DNA of 64,000 nucleotides from Methanolobus sp. (GCF_016278385.1 NZ_JADQBY010000008.1:1-64000); one strand, 5' to 3'; counted from the stretch's first letter, positions 8,428 through 17,688 are shown. Program-made: numbers and translations. Notes: a model not told the origin generated them from the sequence alone.

Positions 8428-9912
8428 TCATTTCTGATTTTCGATGAGTTCGTATATCTTCTTCATATCGAGGCAGCTTTCAATAACTTTTGCAAGTTCC
8501 TCATAGGCTTCCTCTTCTGTTGTGAATGTTTCAGGGTGGTACTCTATACCCTTCTTTTCAGTCAGGTAGATCATGAGTGCATGCCTGATGTTCTCATTCT
8601 CGAAAAGTCCGTGAAGGTATGTGCCCACCACAGTTCCACTTTCATCAATGCTGCCATCATCACCAAATACAGTCCTGAGTGTCTTTGTTTCGCCCATGTG
8701 TATCTCATAGCCCCAGATTTTGTCACCTTTGATATTCTTAAAGATGGGGCCGTCGGCAACTATATCTTTCTGTACCTGGACAGTCTTCTTCTTGTATTCT
8801 CCAAAAGATGTTTCGATATCAAGAAGCCCAAGACCTTCGTAGTCTGCCTCAACTCCGTTCTCTACGCCGGAATCGTGGATGACCTTCCCTAGCATCTGGT
8901 AGCCACCGCAAATACCGAAGATGGCTGCTTTTCCTTTGAGGTTGCGTATCTGGATGTCCATGCCGCTTTTCTGAAGGTCCAGCAGGTCACTGACAGTGTT
9001 TTTTGTGCCCGGGATCATTACACAATCCGGATTTCCAAGATTCTCATCAAGATCGACATACCTGACGTTCGCAATCCTCTCAAGTGGCTCGAAATCGGTA
9101 AAATTGGAAATTCTTGGAAGGCGTATGACTGCAATATCAATATCGTTGATATCCTCTTTTTCAACCCTTCCTTTCTTTTTCCTGATGGCCATTGAATCTT
9201 CGGAGGGTATATTGAGCTTGTAATATGGCAGAACTCCAAGAACAGGTACGCCTGTGAGGTCTTCAAGCTGCTTTAATCCGGGTTCGAGTATGGCAGGGTC
9301 ACCCCTGAACTTGTTGATGACAAATCCTTTGAGATTCTTACTGACATCGTCAGGCAGCAGTTCCTTGGTTCCGTAAAGGCTTGCAAATACTCCTCCTGAT
9401 TCGATATCTCCCACCAAAATAATAGGTGCACCGGTTATGCGCGCAGTTCCGATATTAACAATATCGCGGTCATAGAGGTTGATCTCAGCGGCTCCACCTG
9501 CACCTTCCATTACTATAAGGTCATATTCGGACTCAAGCCTTTGAAGAGCTCCCCTGAGAACATCATGCATTTCCTCAATAGAATCGTAATAGTTGCCTGC
9601 GGTTTTATCTGCATACGGTTCACCAAGTACGATAACCTGAGATGTCCTGTCTCCTTTGGGTTTGAGAAGTACCGGATTCATATCTGCTGTGGGTTCAACA
9701 CCGGCAGCTTTGGCCTGTATTGCCTGTGCAATTCCGATTTCCTTTCCATCCTTTGTGATCCATGAGTTCAGGCTCATGTTCTGGGCCTTAAATGGTGCAA
9801 CCTTATATTTTCTGGAAAGGATCTTGCATAGGCCCGTGACCATTATGCTCTTGCCTACATCAGATGCAGTACCCAATACCAGTAGTTTCTTAGCTTTTTT
9901 ATTATTCTCCAT
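8428..9912 (-). CDS. cbiP: Adenosylcobyric acid synthase (glutamine-hydrolysing)
   Basis: CobQ/CbiP amidates the b, d, e and g side chains of adenosylcobyrinate a,c-diamide. The N-terminal dethiobiotin-synthetase-like domain has the P-loop LVLGTASDVGKSIMVTGLCK (about residues 11-30) and KAQNMSLNS. The C-terminal type 1 amidotransferase domain carries the nucleophile Cys in AIFGICGGYQMLG (about residue 335) and a late His in TYLHGLFEN. At 494 aa it is full length. It is transcribed divergently from the corrin operon starting with cbiT, only 113 bp away. Confidence 0.93.
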   Translation of the reverse strand: MENNKKAKKLLVLGTASDVGKSIMVTGLCKILSRKYKVAPFKAQNMSLNSWITKDGKEIGIAQAIQAKAAGVEPTADMNPVLLKPKGDRTSQVIVLGEPYADKTAGNYYDSIEEMHDVLRGALQRLESEYDLIVMEGAGGAAEINLYDRDIVNIGTARITGAPIILVGDIESGGVFASLYGTKELLPDDVSKNLKGFVINKFRGDPAILEPGLKQLEDLTGVPVLGVLPYYKLNIPSEDSMAIRKKKGRVEKEDINDIDIAVIRLPRISNFTDFEPLERIANVRYVDLDENLGNPDCVMIPGTKNTVSDLLDLQKSGMDIQIRNLKGKAAIFGICGGYQMLGKVIHDSGVENGVEADYEGLGLLDIETSFGEYKKKTVQVQKDIVADGPIFKNIKGDKIWGYEIHMGETKTLRTVFGDDGSIDESGTVVGTYLHGLFENENIRHALMIYLTEKKGIEYHPETFTTEEEAYEELAKVIESCLDMKKIYELIENQK

Positions 9913-10025
9913 TGCAACCGCCCTAAATATTTTTGAATTGCTATACTATTTCGTAATAATGCAACAGTTTTATGAAGGACAACTTATATCTACTTAACTC
10001 CAGTTTATCTTAGTTAAGGTGGAAC
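9913..10025. promoter_or_regulatory. Divergent cbiP / cbiT promoter region
   Basis: This 113-bp gap serves both directions. Towards cbiT there is a TATA-like stretch around 9988-9998 and a Shine-Dalgarno site (AAGGTGG, 10016-10022) four bases before the ATG. Towards cbiP an AT-rich element (AAAATATTTAGG on the minus strand) sits close to the start, suggesting a very short leader. No cobalamin riboswitch-like fold was recognised; there is little room for one. Confidence 0.45.
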
Positions 10026-10580
10026 ATGACAGAACTTATGCACGTAAGTGGCGGTCCGACAAAACCGGAGATAATTGCAGTTGCCCTATCAAAACTTGAT
10101 TTAGTGGATAATTGCAGATTTTTCGACATTGGTTGTGGAACGGGAGCCGTGTCTATAGAAGCTTCAAAAAGGGTACGTGATATTAGTATATGTGCCATTG
10201 ATGCAAGGGAACAGGCAATTGATGTGACGAAGAAAAATTTCGAAGCATTTAAGATTACCAATGCCCAAGTGTTTTCCGGTGAATCGTCTGAGATCCTGGA
10301 AAAGCAGGATGTTGGTTCGATTGATTGTGCGTTCATAGGTGGCACAAAAAACATTTCCCGTGTGCTTGAAGTGCTTGCCGAGAAAAAGGCAAAGAGTATT
10401 GTGGTGAATGCGGTCAGGATTGAAACGGTCGTAAACGTAATAAATAAGATGAAAGAACTTGACTTATTCGATGAGGTACTGCATTTAATTGTTTCACGTG
10501 GTGTACCGATTACCGGTGAAACCATGTTCAAACCTGAAAATCCGGTATATGTTGTTGTCGGTAGATCAGGTAAGAATTAA
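10026..10580 (+). CDS. cbiT: Cobalt-precorrin-6B C15-methyltransferase (decarboxylating)
   Basis: SAM-dependent methyltransferase for C15 methylation and decarboxylation of the C12 acetate in the anaerobic corrin pathway. The N-terminal GGPTKPEI is typical of CbiT, and the SAM-binding motif FFDIGCGTGAVSIEA is at about residues 38-52. Length 184 aa matches stand-alone archaeal CbiT; the CbiE partner is not fused and is not in the window. It is the first gene of a seven-gene plus-strand operon. Confidence 0.9.
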   Translation: MTELMHVSGGPTKPEIIAVALSKLDLVDNCRFFDIGCGTGAVSIEASKRVRDISICAIDAREQAIDVTKKNFEAFKITNAQVFSGESSEILEKQDVGSIDCAFIGGTKNISRVLEVLAEKKAKSIVVNAVRIETVVNVINKMKELDLFDEVLHLIVSRGVPITGETMFKPENPVYVVVGRSGKN

Positions 10581-10604
10581 TTTTAATATTGTTGGTGATA
10601 AAAA

Positions 10605-11216
10605 ATGCTTGTTGGAGTTGGACTTGGTCCGGGAGATCCGGAACTTCTCACGTTGAAAGCTGTTGAAAGCCTGAAAAATGCATACAAGGTATACGTTCCC
10701 GGTCCTATGGCTGCGGATCTGGTGGCACCTTATGCAGAATCAGAGATTCTGGAATTTCCCATGTTGACAGATTACGACGTGCTAAATGCCGTCTGGAAGA
10801 AAAATGCTGACATGCTTGCTGAGGAATCTAAGGATAACCTCGTAGTTTTCGGTCTTATTGGTGACCCTAATTTCTTCTCGACATTCACCCACTTAAAACG
10901 TGTGATGAAGAAATTTTATCCTGATGTGGAAACAGCAACAATCCCTGGAATCAGCTCGATAACTTCCTTTGCTGCACAGACAGGAGCAGAGGTTGATTCA
11001 TCCTTTGAAGTAAGTGATGGCTCAGACAGCAAGTATAAGATCAGGTTGAAGGCAAGTAAACCGCTTAAGATAATCGATTCGTTTGAAAAGGAAGGTTTCA
11101 ACAAATTCACATTCTGTGAACGTCTTTTTAGCGATAAGGAAGTCATTATTACAGAAAGAGAAAATATTCCTGAAAAAGGTAACTATTTCAGTATAATCTT
11201 CGCAGAAAAGGAATAG
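10605..11216 (+). CDS. cbiL: Cobalt-precorrin-2 C20-methyltransferase
   Basis: Tetrapyrrole methylase family. The start [20 protein letters not shown] holds the glycine-rich SAM loop; [18 protein letters not shown] and [15 protein letters not shown] match the CbiL/CobI group rather than CbiE or CbiF. 203 aa. It lies 24 bp after cbiT and 17 bp before cbiF. Its reaction precedes that of CbiH. Confidence 0.87.
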   Translation: MLVGVGLGPGDPELLTLKAVESLKNAYKVYVPGPMAADLVAPYAESEILEFPMLTDYDVLNAVWKKNADMLAEESKDNLVVFGLIGDPNFFSTFTHLKRVMKKFYPDVETATIPGISSITSFAAQTGAEVDSSFEVSDGSDSKYKIRLKASKPLKIIDSFEKEGFNKFTFCERLFSDKEVIITERENIPEKGNYFSIIFAEKE

Positions 11217-11233
11217 TCACAAGGAGAATCCAT

Positions 11234-11977
11234 ATGACAAACAAGAAAGTCTATTTTGTAGGGTCTGGCCCTGGAAATGCAAAATATATAACCGTAATGG
11301 GCAAAGAGCTTCTTGAAGGAGCAGACCTTGTAATATATGCAGGTTCCCTTGTGAACCCGGAAGTTGTCAATTACTGTAAAGGTGAGAAGATAGACAGTTA
11401 CGGACTTACCCTTGATGAGACAACCAAACTCATAGTTGACAATCTTGAAGTAGGTAAGAAGGTAGTAAGGTTACACAGCGGTGACCCGTCACTCTACGGC
11501 TCCATTGTTGAGCAGTTCGAGGAACTGAAAAAGTTCGATGTAGATGTTGAGGTCATACCTGGTGTCTCCTCAGTATTTGCAACAGCAGCTGCATTGCAGA
11601 CACAGCTCACACTGAATGATGTCTCTGAGACCCTTATCATCACACGTCCTGCAGGCAAGACACTTGAGAAAGACCAGATCAAGGAACTTTCAAGGCACGG
11701 TGCTACAATGGCCGTATTCTTGGGAACCCAGAAGATCGAGCAGATAATGGAGAAGGTGGAATATCCGGACGACACTCCTGTTGCAGTGGTCTTCCATGCA
11801 TCATGGCCTGATCAGAAGATTATCAAGGGTACAGTTGCAGATATTGCTGGTAAGGTCAAGGAAGCAGGTATCATACGCTCTGCAATGATTCTTATCGGTG
11901 GAGTTGTAGAGCCTGTAGAATATGGTAATTTTGGGAGGTCTTACTTATACGGAGTGGCGCAAGAACCGCTGTCATAA
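11234..11977 (+). CDS. cbiF: Cobalt-precorrin-4 C11-methyltransferase
   Basis: Tetrapyrrole methylase with [20 protein letters not shown] at the N-terminus, [30 protein letters not shown] and the CbiF-like [18 protein letters not shown]. Length 247 aa. A Shine-Dalgarno site (AAGGAG) precedes the ATG. The C-terminal NFGRSYLYG is family-like. The last 31 bp overlap the beginning of the cbiG reading frame. Confidence 0.9.
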   Translation: MTNKKVYFVGSGPGNAKYITVMGKELLEGADLVIYAGSLVNPEVVNYCKGEKIDSYGLTLDETTKLIVDNLEVGKKVVRLHSGDPSLYGSIVEQFEELKKFDVDVEVIPGVSSVFATAAALQTQLTLNDVSETLIITRPAGKTLEKDQIKELSRHGATMAVFLGTQKIEQIMEKVEYPDDTPVAVVFHASWPDQKIIKGTVADIAGKVKEAGIIRSAMILIGGVVEPVEYGNFGRSYLYGVAQEPLS

Positions 11978-12492
11978 CCTTTGAGAGAAATCTTGAGGTT
12001 GCAGAGCGTCTGGCAGGACATCTGAATGCTGATGTCCTGATGTATGATAAGAGCATCTTCAAAAAGGCCTTCGAGGAGTACGATGTCATCGTGGCGGTAT
12101 TTGCCACTGGTATTGTTGTGCGTGAGATTGCGCCCCTTATCGAGGACAAGTGGAAGGACCCTGCGGTCATTGTGGTCGATTCCAATATGAATTTCGCAAT
12201 TCCTCTGCTTGGTGGCCATCATGGTGGCAATGAGGTTGTCAGGAAAATAGCTGAAATTGGTCCTGTACCTGTTGTCACAACGGCTACCGAGGTCCATAAC
12301 AGGAACTCGGTTGAAGGTATTGCCAAGGCGTTGGGCTGTGATATCGTTAACAAACCATCTACGGTTCAGGTAAACTGTGCTCTGCTTGATGAGGATGTGG
12401 AGGTCCTTGAGATCAAAGGTCCAAAGATAGTCATTGTCGGGGATGATGTGTCGGTCCTTAAAAGGAATGAAGCAAAAGCTGAGGACAAATGA
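11947..12492 (+). CDS. cbiG: CbiG N-terminal/central part, apparent AUA start
   Basis: Cobalt-precorrin-5A hydrolase, N-terminal and central portion (about 181 aa). It opens the delta-lactone ring and releases acetaldehyde. Family-like sequence begins upstream of the first ATG (12040): [20 protein letters not shown] is continuous with [16 protein letters not shown] and [18 protein letters not shown]. The frame is open from 11929 but has no ATG, GTG or TTG before 12040. A strong Shine-Dalgarno site (GGGAGGT, 11933-11939) sits seven bases before ATA at 11947, the best start by position. If 12040 were used, about 31 conserved residues would be lost. The final ATGA overlaps the next gene, which encodes the CbiG C-terminal domain, so CbiG is split. 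Confidence 0.78.
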   Translation: MRSGARTAVITFERNLEVAERLAGHLNADVLMYDKSIFKKAFEEYDVIVAVFATGIVVREIAPLIEDKWKDPAVIVVDSNMNFAIPLLGGHHGGNEVVRKIAEIGPVPVVTTATEVHNRNSVEGIAKALGCDIVNKPSTVQVNCALLDEDVEVLEIKGPKIVIVGDDVSVLKRNEAKAEDK

Positions 12493-12842
12493 TCATAGGT
12501 ATTGGAGCCCGAAGGGGTATTGACAGTCAGGAAGCCATCGATGCAATCAATAATGCACTTGTGGAGGCAGGTAGAAGCATCGATGAAGTTGAAGGGCTGG
12601 CATCTGCAAAATTGAAAGAGAACGAGGCTGGTCTTCATGAGGCAGCAAAGATTCTTGGAATTAAAATCACGTTCATAGATCATGATGAATTAAATAACTA
12701 TGATGCGCCGTCAGCTTCGCAGGCAAAACGCTTCGGGCTTACAGGTGTGGCAGAGCCTGCTGCACTGGCGTTGTCGGAAAAAAAGGAATTGATACTAAGG
12801 AAGAAGGTATATGGAAGGATCACAATCGCAATCGCAGAGTGA
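12489..12842 (+). CDS. CbiG C-terminal domain as separate protein
   Basis: 117-aa stand-alone CbiG_C domain. It begins [19 protein letters not shown] and contains GLASAKLKENEAGL and GVAEPAALALS, all typical of the C-terminal part of CbiG/CobE-like proteins. The ATG overlaps the upstream stop (ATGA), so translation is probably coupled and the two halves may form one enzyme. In many organisms both parts are one chain of over 300 aa. Confidence 0.85.
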   Translation: MIIGIGARRGIDSQEAIDAINNALVEAGRSIDEVEGLASAKLKENEAGLHEAAKILGIKITFIDHDELNNYDAPSASQAKRFGLTGVAEPAALALSEKKELILRKKVYGRITIAIAE

Positions 12843-13608
12843 AGCAAAAGGAAAGCTTTACATTATTGGCATAGGCCCGGGTTCTGTAGAACAGCTGACT
12901 GTTAAGGCAAGAGATGTCATACTGACTTCTGATTATATTGTCGGAAACGGTACATATCTTGACCAAATGGCAAGTCTGCTGGACAAACAGGAGATCGTTC
13001 GCAGTGCCATGGGTAAAGAAGTCGACCGCTCAAGCAAGGCAGTGGAGCTTGCACAGGAACACGTTGTTTCCATGATAAGTGGTGGAGATGCAAACATTTA
13101 TGGCATGGCAGGGCTCGTTCTTGAAGTTGCAGAACATGCCGGCCTTGATGTTGAGATCGAGGTTCTACCAGGTGTAACCGCTATCACTGCAGCGGCTAGT
13201 GTTCTTGGTGCACCTATTGTTAATGACATGTGTACCGTAAGTCTCAGCGACCTTCTGACTCCCTGGGAAGTCATTGAGAAAAGGCTGGATGCAGCAGCAT
13301 CTGCTGATTTTGTGATGTCACTCTACAACCCGAAGAGCCGTCAGCGTAAATCCAACTTCTCAAAGGCAATCGAGATAATCAGAAAGCACAAGGATGATTC
13401 CGTACCTGTTGGTCTTGTGAAGAATGCCCTGAGGGATGAAGGTCAGGATTACATTGTTACTACCCTCGGTGAGGTCATGGAATACAATGACTGGGTGGAT
13501 ATGAGCACCACTATTCTTATTACAACAAACGATTCTCGCATATGGGATTCCCCATACGGCAAGAGAATAATAACTCCAAGGGGGTATCATAGGAAATATG
13601 ACTACTGA
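12811..13608 (+). CDS. cbiH: Cobalt-precorrin-3B C17-methyltransferase
   Basis: Tetrapyrrole methylase responsible for ring contraction and C17 methylation. Motifs: LYIIGIGPGSVEQLTVKARD, ISGGDANIYGMAGLVLE, LPGVTAITAAASVLGAPI, and SLYNPKSRQRKSNFSKAIEI, which is characteristic of CbiH/CobJ. 265 aa. The ATG lies 32 bp within the preceding gene, giving a Ser/Gln-rich extension (GSQSQSQSE) before the fold; a later start is not obvious. Confidence 0.9.
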   Translation: MEGSQSQSQSEAKGKLYIIGIGPGSVEQLTVKARDVILTSDYIVGNGTYLDQMASLLDKQEIVRSAMGKEVDRSSKAVELAQEHVVSMISGGDANIYGMAGLVLEVAEHAGLDVEIEVLPGVTAITAAASVLGAPIVNDMCTVSLSDLLTPWEVIEKRLDAAASADFVMSLYNPKSRQRKSNFSKAIEIIRKHKDDSVPVGLVKNALRDEGQDYIVTTLGEVMEYNDWVDMSTTILITTNDSRIWDSPYGKRIITPRGYHRKYDY

Positions 13609-14317
13609 ATCCAAAAAAACAGACCCAAGCATTGAAGAACTTGTGGAAATGACCACCGAGATCGACCCTGAACTTGTTAATATCTGTACCGACCTTGGCT
13701 CACAAACCGATGAGGCAAAGGCAATTTACATGACCAGTCGTAATATTGCTAAAAAACTCGTTGGCGATGATACCATTGAGGACAAGGTAAGGCAACGCTG
13801 TGTAACCTCAACAGGTGACCCGGCAGTTGCAGATCTTATGCGTTTTGTCAATAATCCTATGAAAGCAGGTGTAGAAGCTATCAAAGCAGGTGCTCCTATT
13901 CTTGTTGATATCAACATGGTCAAAGCAGGAATTACCAAGAGAGGTCATAACTGTGAGATCATCTGTGTACTCGACAAGGACGAAGATGCAGAACTTGCTC
14001 GTAAGTATGGTATTACCAGAACTGCAGCAGGTTTCCTAAAATGCAAGGACATCCTTGAGGGTTCAATTGTTGCTATCGGCAATGCACCATCTGCTGCATT
14101 TGCCGTATGCAGGATGATCGAGCACGGCATCAAACCGGCAATCATTGTAGGCACACCCGTAGGCTTTGTCAATGCCGCAGAGTCAAAGGAAGTTGTCAGG
14201 AACGCACCAGTACCTTCTATCACATGTGTAGGCACACGTGGCGGAACTCCAATGGCTGTTGCCTGTGTTAATGAACTGGTTGCAATAGCAAATGATGATG
14301 AATGTGTAATTGACTAA
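13598..14317 (+). CDS. cbiC: Cobalt-precorrin-8 (precorrin-8X) methylmutase
   Basis: Moves the C11 methyl group to C12 to give cobyrinate. Family sequence VTSTGDPAVADLMRF and DINMVKAGITKRGH are visible, with the conserved His in the latter (about residue 115), and TRGGTPMAVACVNEL at the end. The 239-aa protein has a roughly 30-residue acidic N-terminal extension. The start overlaps cbiH by 11 bp. Last gene of the operon; a hairpin terminator overlaps its stop. Confidence 0.92.
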   Translation: MTTESKKTDPSIEELVEMTTEIDPELVNICTDLGSQTDEAKAIYMTSRNIAKKLVGDDTIEDKVRQRCVTSTGDPAVADLMRFVNNPMKAGVEAIKAGAPILVDINMVKAGITKRGHNCEIICVLDKDEDAELARKYGITRTAAGFLKCKDILEGSIVAIGNAPSAAFAVCRMIEHGIKPAIIVGTPVGFVNAAESKEVVRNAPVPSITCVGTRGGTPMAVACVNELVAIANDDECVID

Positions 14318-14335
14318 TACATTCATCTTTTCTGA
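14297..14335 (+). terminator. Terminator of the cbi operon
   Basis: GATGAATGT (14297-14305) and ACATTCATC (14319-14327) form a 9-bp perfect stem overlapping the cbiC stop codon, followed by a T-rich tract. It separates the operon from the convergent ccdA gene. Confidence 0.6.
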
Positions 14336-14356
14336 TTTTTGTTTGTATTTGGTGTA

Positions 14357-15010
14357 TCATATATAAGTAGCAATGTGGTTAGTATATACCATCCACAGTC
14401 CTACAAGTACTAGTATACTTCCAGCTACTTTTTTAATTTCAACATCAAATTTTGATAGCTTGCTGAGCCGGTCTCCTGACAACTTTGCAGAATAAGCGAT
14501 GAGTAGCATAGGAATAGCGAAACCCATGGAGTATATTGTAAGGAGCATAGCTCCGTAACTGAGATTACTTTCCAGTGCTACGAGTGTTAATATGGATGCT
14601 AGGATTGGTCCTACGCATGGTATCCATATTATTCCCAGTGAAGCTCCTATAACGAGCCCACCTAAAAGTCCTTTTCCTTCATTGTGCATTCTTCCTGTAC
14701 ATTTTGAAAAAAAACCCAGGATATCTTTTTCTATGATCATCGAGATGCCGATAATAATTATAATTATTTCAGCAAGGATTTTAAGTTCATTTATGTATGG
14801 CAAAAACAGATTCCCAAAAGCAGAGGCTGCAATGCCCATGATGATAAATGATATTGTAAGTCCTGCAATGATTGCAAGGGGTTTGAGTCTGCTCTCTCCA
14901 GTAGAATATGCGAGGACGATTGGAAGAAGCGGAAGCACACATGGGGAGAGTACACTCACTATGCCTGCTAAAAAAGCGGCGATAGGTGTGAGTAAAGTAG
15001 CTTCCAGCAT
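14357..15010 (-). CDS. CcdA/DsbD-type thiol-disulfide membrane transporter
   Basis: Membrane protein of 217 aa with about six hydrophobic segments. It moves reducing equivalents from cytoplasmic thioredoxin to extracytoplasmic thiol proteins. The two redox Cys are present: LSPCVLPLLPIVLAYSTGES in the first segment and IWIPCVGPILAS in the fourth. It lies 16 bp downstream of a thioredoxin-like protein that is its likely partner. In methanogens these modules may serve c-type cytochrome assembly or general thiol reduction; nothing here decides between them. Confidence 0.88.
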   Translation of the reverse strand: MLEATLLTPIAAFLAGIVSVLSPCVLPLLPIVLAYSTGESRLKPLAIIAGLTISFIIMGIAASAFGNLFLPYINELKILAEIIIIIIGISMIIEKDILGFFSKCTGRMHNEGKGLLGGLVIGASLGIIWIPCVGPILASILTLVALESNLSYGAMLLTIYSMGFAIPMLLIAYSAKLSGDRLSKLSKFDVEIKKVAGSILVLVGLWMVYTNHIATYI

Positions 15011-15026
15011 TTTTCTCCCTGGTTAA

Positions 15027-15500
15027 TTATTGCCTGTATTCAATTGCTGCATCAAGAACATCTGTAAGTGTCCCCTTAGATGTCAGGCCTATGAATCTTG
15101 CCCTGTTCCTGTCAGTAGTTATTTTTCCGTCGGCCCCCATATAGACGTAGCCGTCATCATTGCTTTCAACAATGACGAACATGTCGGGGATTGAGTATAT
15201 GTTGAAACTGGCAGCCAGTGATCTGGTTTCATCTGCATTTATGTACAGTACAGAAGCTTTACCCTGATAATCATTTGCTATATCTGCAAGAATGGGCTTC
15301 TGGACACTGCAGGTTGGACAACGGTTAGTGCCAATTTCCACGAATACAGGTCCCTTTGCAATTGCAACATTTAACTGCTGCACATCGGCAATAGTTGTAA
15401 GTGCACTGTCCTCTGCTGTAGTGTTGTTGGCGTCTGAATATCCAGCAACTATGATGAGAAGAAGTATAACTGCTAACGCAGGCAGAATTATCTTGTTCAT
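15027..15500 (-). CDS. Membrane-anchored thioredoxin-like protein (CPTC)
   Basis: 157-aa protein with an N-terminal hydrophobic anchor (ILPALAVILLLIIVAGY, about residues 4-20) and a thioredoxin-like fold outside the cell. The active site is CPTC in EIGTNRCPTCSVQKPILADI (about residues 58-61), and the cis-Pro is in IYSIPDMFVIVE. It is co-transcribed with the CcdA-type gene downstream, which is expected to keep it reduced. No lipobox is evident. Confidence 0.82.
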   Translation of the reverse strand: MNKIILPALAVILLLIIVAGYSDANNTTAEDSALTTIADVQQLNVAIAKGPVFVEIGTNRCPTCSVQKPILADIANDYQGKASVLYINADETRSLAASFNIYSIPDMFVIVESNDDGYVYMGADGKITTDRNRARFIGLTSKGTLTDVLDAAIEYRQ

Positions 15501-15615
15501 ATTGTTCTATAATTGTTCGTCTGGTATAAAACGATATTGTTTTGCAACCACCATGTTAAATATGCGGTTGTATGCAGGTCTTTAATCAGGGATAATTTAA
15601 ATCAAAAGGAGTTAT

Positions 15616-16299
15616 TCAGTTACTTTTCAGTATTATCCATTTCAAGAGGATACCTTCTTCTATCTTTTCAGCATCAATGAGTTCAAGTTTTTGAATATCA
15701 CTTTCAGGGAAACCTTCTCCATCTACAAAAGTTGGTGCACTTTTCCCGCCGATTATCAGGTTTCCGACAAAAATATAGATTTCATCAACAAGGCCTTCTG
15801 ATATCATTCCCCAGTTAAGCGTTGCTCCACCTTCTACCATTAACCTGTTGATGCCAAGTTTCTTTAGTTCGGACATTGCAACGGTTAGATCAACTCTTTC
15901 TTTACCGGCAACGATTATGTCTGCTTTTTTCTTAAGTCCGGATGTTTTTTCGACAGGAGCTGATTCGGATACAATTATTATCCTTTTTCCCTCTCCCTTT
16001 TTGAAAATGTCTGCATCAAAGGGAGTTCTTGCATTACTATCAATGATAATCCTCGCAGGATTCTCATCAAGACCTTTTTCAAGTCTTGATTCTCTTAGTT
16101 CAGGGGACTTGACTGTTAGGCTGGGATCATCTGCCAGAATCGTTCCAATCCCAACCATTATGGCATCAGATCCTGCTCTGAGTTTATCCATGCGTTTAAA
16201 ATCTATCTGCCCGGAAATCTTGACCTGTTTTCTTTCCTTTGTGGATATCTTGCCATCTGCAGACATTGCCGAATTTATGAATACGAATGGACGTTCCAT
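15616..16299 (-). CDS. RibD C-terminal-type pyrimidine reductase
   Basis: Reductase of the RibD-C/RIB7 family, in archaea the 2,5-diamino-6-ribosylamino-4(3H)-pyrimidinone 5'-phosphate reductase of riboflavin and F420/FAD synthesis. Typical elements are RPFVFINSAMSADGKIST at the N-terminus, GSDAIMVGIGTILADDPSLT, PARIIIDSNARTP and the late LMVEGGATLNWGMI. The 227-aa ATG start at 16299 is preferred; an in-frame GTG lies three codons upstream. Single gene. NADPH use is assumed from the family. Confidence 0.85.
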   Translation of the reverse strand: MERPFVFINSAMSADGKISTKERKQVKISGQIDFKRMDKLRAGSDAIMVGIGTILADDPSLTVKSPELRESRLEKGLDENPARIIIDSNARTPFDADIFKKGEGKRIIIVSESAPVEKTSGLKKKADIIVAGKERVDLTVAMSELKKLGINRLMVEGGATLNWGMISEGLVDEIYIFVGNLIIGGKSAPTFVDGEGFPESDIQKLELIDAEKIEEGILLKWIILKSN

Positions 16300-16357
16300 C
16301 TCAATCACTTGAATAAAAAAGGATTAAGGGTAATTATACCCTGAAATACAATATGCT

Positions 16358-17212
16358 TCATTCACTGTCTATAACTGCCTTCATGATATTACGATCACGC
16401 AGTAGTCCAAGGAATCGCTGGTTAGCATTGACAATTGGTATCTGGTCAATTTTATTCCTCTTCATCTTCAATGCGCATTCGCTGACACCTGAAATATATG
16501 CAGCCTTCACGAGTTCTTTGACCATTATGTTCTTCACAGGTATGTCAGGGACCTTCACTCTTGAAACACTGTAATAAATGCTCATGGTATCTCTCATAGA
16601 TTCCCATGTCCATTCATCATCGTCTGAGCCATTGGACATGTCGGACATTTCTACGGAATCTTCAATCACACTGGCGCTTATGACGTCACGGTCTGTGATT
16701 ATGCCTACTACCTCAAGGTTACTATCAATTACTGGAGCTGCTTTGGACTTTGCAAGTTCCATTATCCTGGCAGCAACGTTTAGGGGGGTATCTGTCCATA
16801 TGGGTACTACAGTCGGACTAAGGTATTGTCCTACATGGTCAGTAATGTCCATCTCTGCAATTGAAGCAACAATGTCCGCAACAGACAGAATTCCTACTAG
16901 TTTATCATCTTTCACAACAGGTAGTCTTCTGATGTTGTTTGCCAGAAGCATTTTTACTGCTACTATCATATTTGCATCAGGGTCTATTACAAGGGGGTTA
17001 CGTGTCATCAAAAGAGCCAACTGTTCTTCTTCAGGGTTATTCAGAAGGTTTGCTCTGCTGACAATTCCTACAAGTTTACCGTCTTTTAAAACAGGCACTC
17101 CTGACACTTTTTTATCTTTGAGTAATGTATGGACTTCGTCTCTCGAACCAGGTAGGGTAGCATAAGCGACATCCTTCTTCATAATGTCAGAAACTTTAAT
17201 GTTTTTTGGCAT
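16358..17212 (-). CDS. Four-CBS-domain regulatory protein
   Basis: 284-aa soluble protein made of four CBS motifs in two Bateman modules. Repeats start near residues 5 (KVSDIMKKDVAYA), 65 (LMTRNPLVIDPDA), 130 (YLSPTVVPIWTDT) and 220 (VKNIMVKELVKAA), each ending in a VGI(V/L)S- or GLLRD-type strand. An acidic insert (NGSDDDEWTWE) separates the third and fourth. CBS pairs usually bind adenosyl ligands. A good AAGGAG site precedes the ATG, and it lies 17 bp downstream of a UspA gene, so the two are probably co-transcribed. Confidence 0.88.
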   Translation of the reverse strand: MPKNIKVSDIMKKDVAYATLPGSRDEVHTLLKDKKVSGVPVLKDGKLVGIVSRANLLNNPEEEQLALLMTRNPLVIDPDANMIVAVKMLLANNIRRLPVVKDDKLVGILSVADIVASIAEMDITDHVGQYLSPTVVPIWTDTPLNVAARIMELAKSKAAPVIDSNLEVVGIITDRDVISASVIEDSVEMSDMSNGSDDDEWTWESMRDTMSIYYSVSRVKVPDIPVKNIMVKELVKAAYISGVSECALKMKRNKIDQIPIVNANQRFLGLLRDRNIMKAVIDSE

Positions 17213-17229
17213 GTTACAACTCCTTTTCC

Positions 17230-17688
17230 TTACTGTTCCTCTTCGGAGTCTCCCCGTACTACAAGTACAGGTACTTTTGAATTTCTTGTAACCTTTTCAG
17301 CTACACTCCCAAGAAGGAATCTGTCTAACCCAGTCTTTCCGAGGGTACCCAGTATTATCAAGTCTATGCTATTATTGTCAGCAAATTCAATTATCTCATG
17401 ACTTGGGTTTCCTTCAAGGACCACAGTTTCAAATGGAATGCCTGCTTCTTTTGCCAGTTCTTCAACAGACTCGGTTGCAACAGTTGCTTCCTTTTCAAGA
17501 AGCTCATACATCATTTCCCATCCGGCATCCATTGGGATTGAAGCAAAAGCTGCAGTATCGACAACATAGCCTGCATACAATTTCGCTCCAGTCAGTTTTG
17601 CCAGTTCGATACTGTGCTGAACTGCGTTCTGGTTTTGTTTAGATCCATCGGTCGCAATAAAAATATTTTTATACAGAGTACTTGCCAT
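17230..17688 (-). CDS. Universal stress protein UspA family
   Basis: 152-aa single-domain Usp. The ATP-binding type motif is present: GTLGKTGLDRFLLGSVAEKV (G-2X-G-9X-G-S), and the N-terminal strand carries IFIATDGSKQNQNAVQHSIE. A strong GGAGAGGG site precedes the ATG. It is followed by the CBS-domain gene. Target unknown. Confidence 0.9.
   Translation of the reverse strand: MASTLYKNIFIATDGSKQNQNAVQHSIELAKLTGAKLYAGYVVDTAAFASIPMDAGWEMMYELLEKEATVATESVEELAKEAGIPFETVVLEGNPSHEIIEFADNNSIDLIILGTLGKTGLDRFLLGSVAEKVTRNSKVPVLVVRGDSEEEQ

Noticed and set aside
12040-12492. CbiG starting at ATG 12040
   Set aside because: This removes about 31 residues that read as conserved CbiG sequence and leaves the strong GGGAGGT site without a gene.
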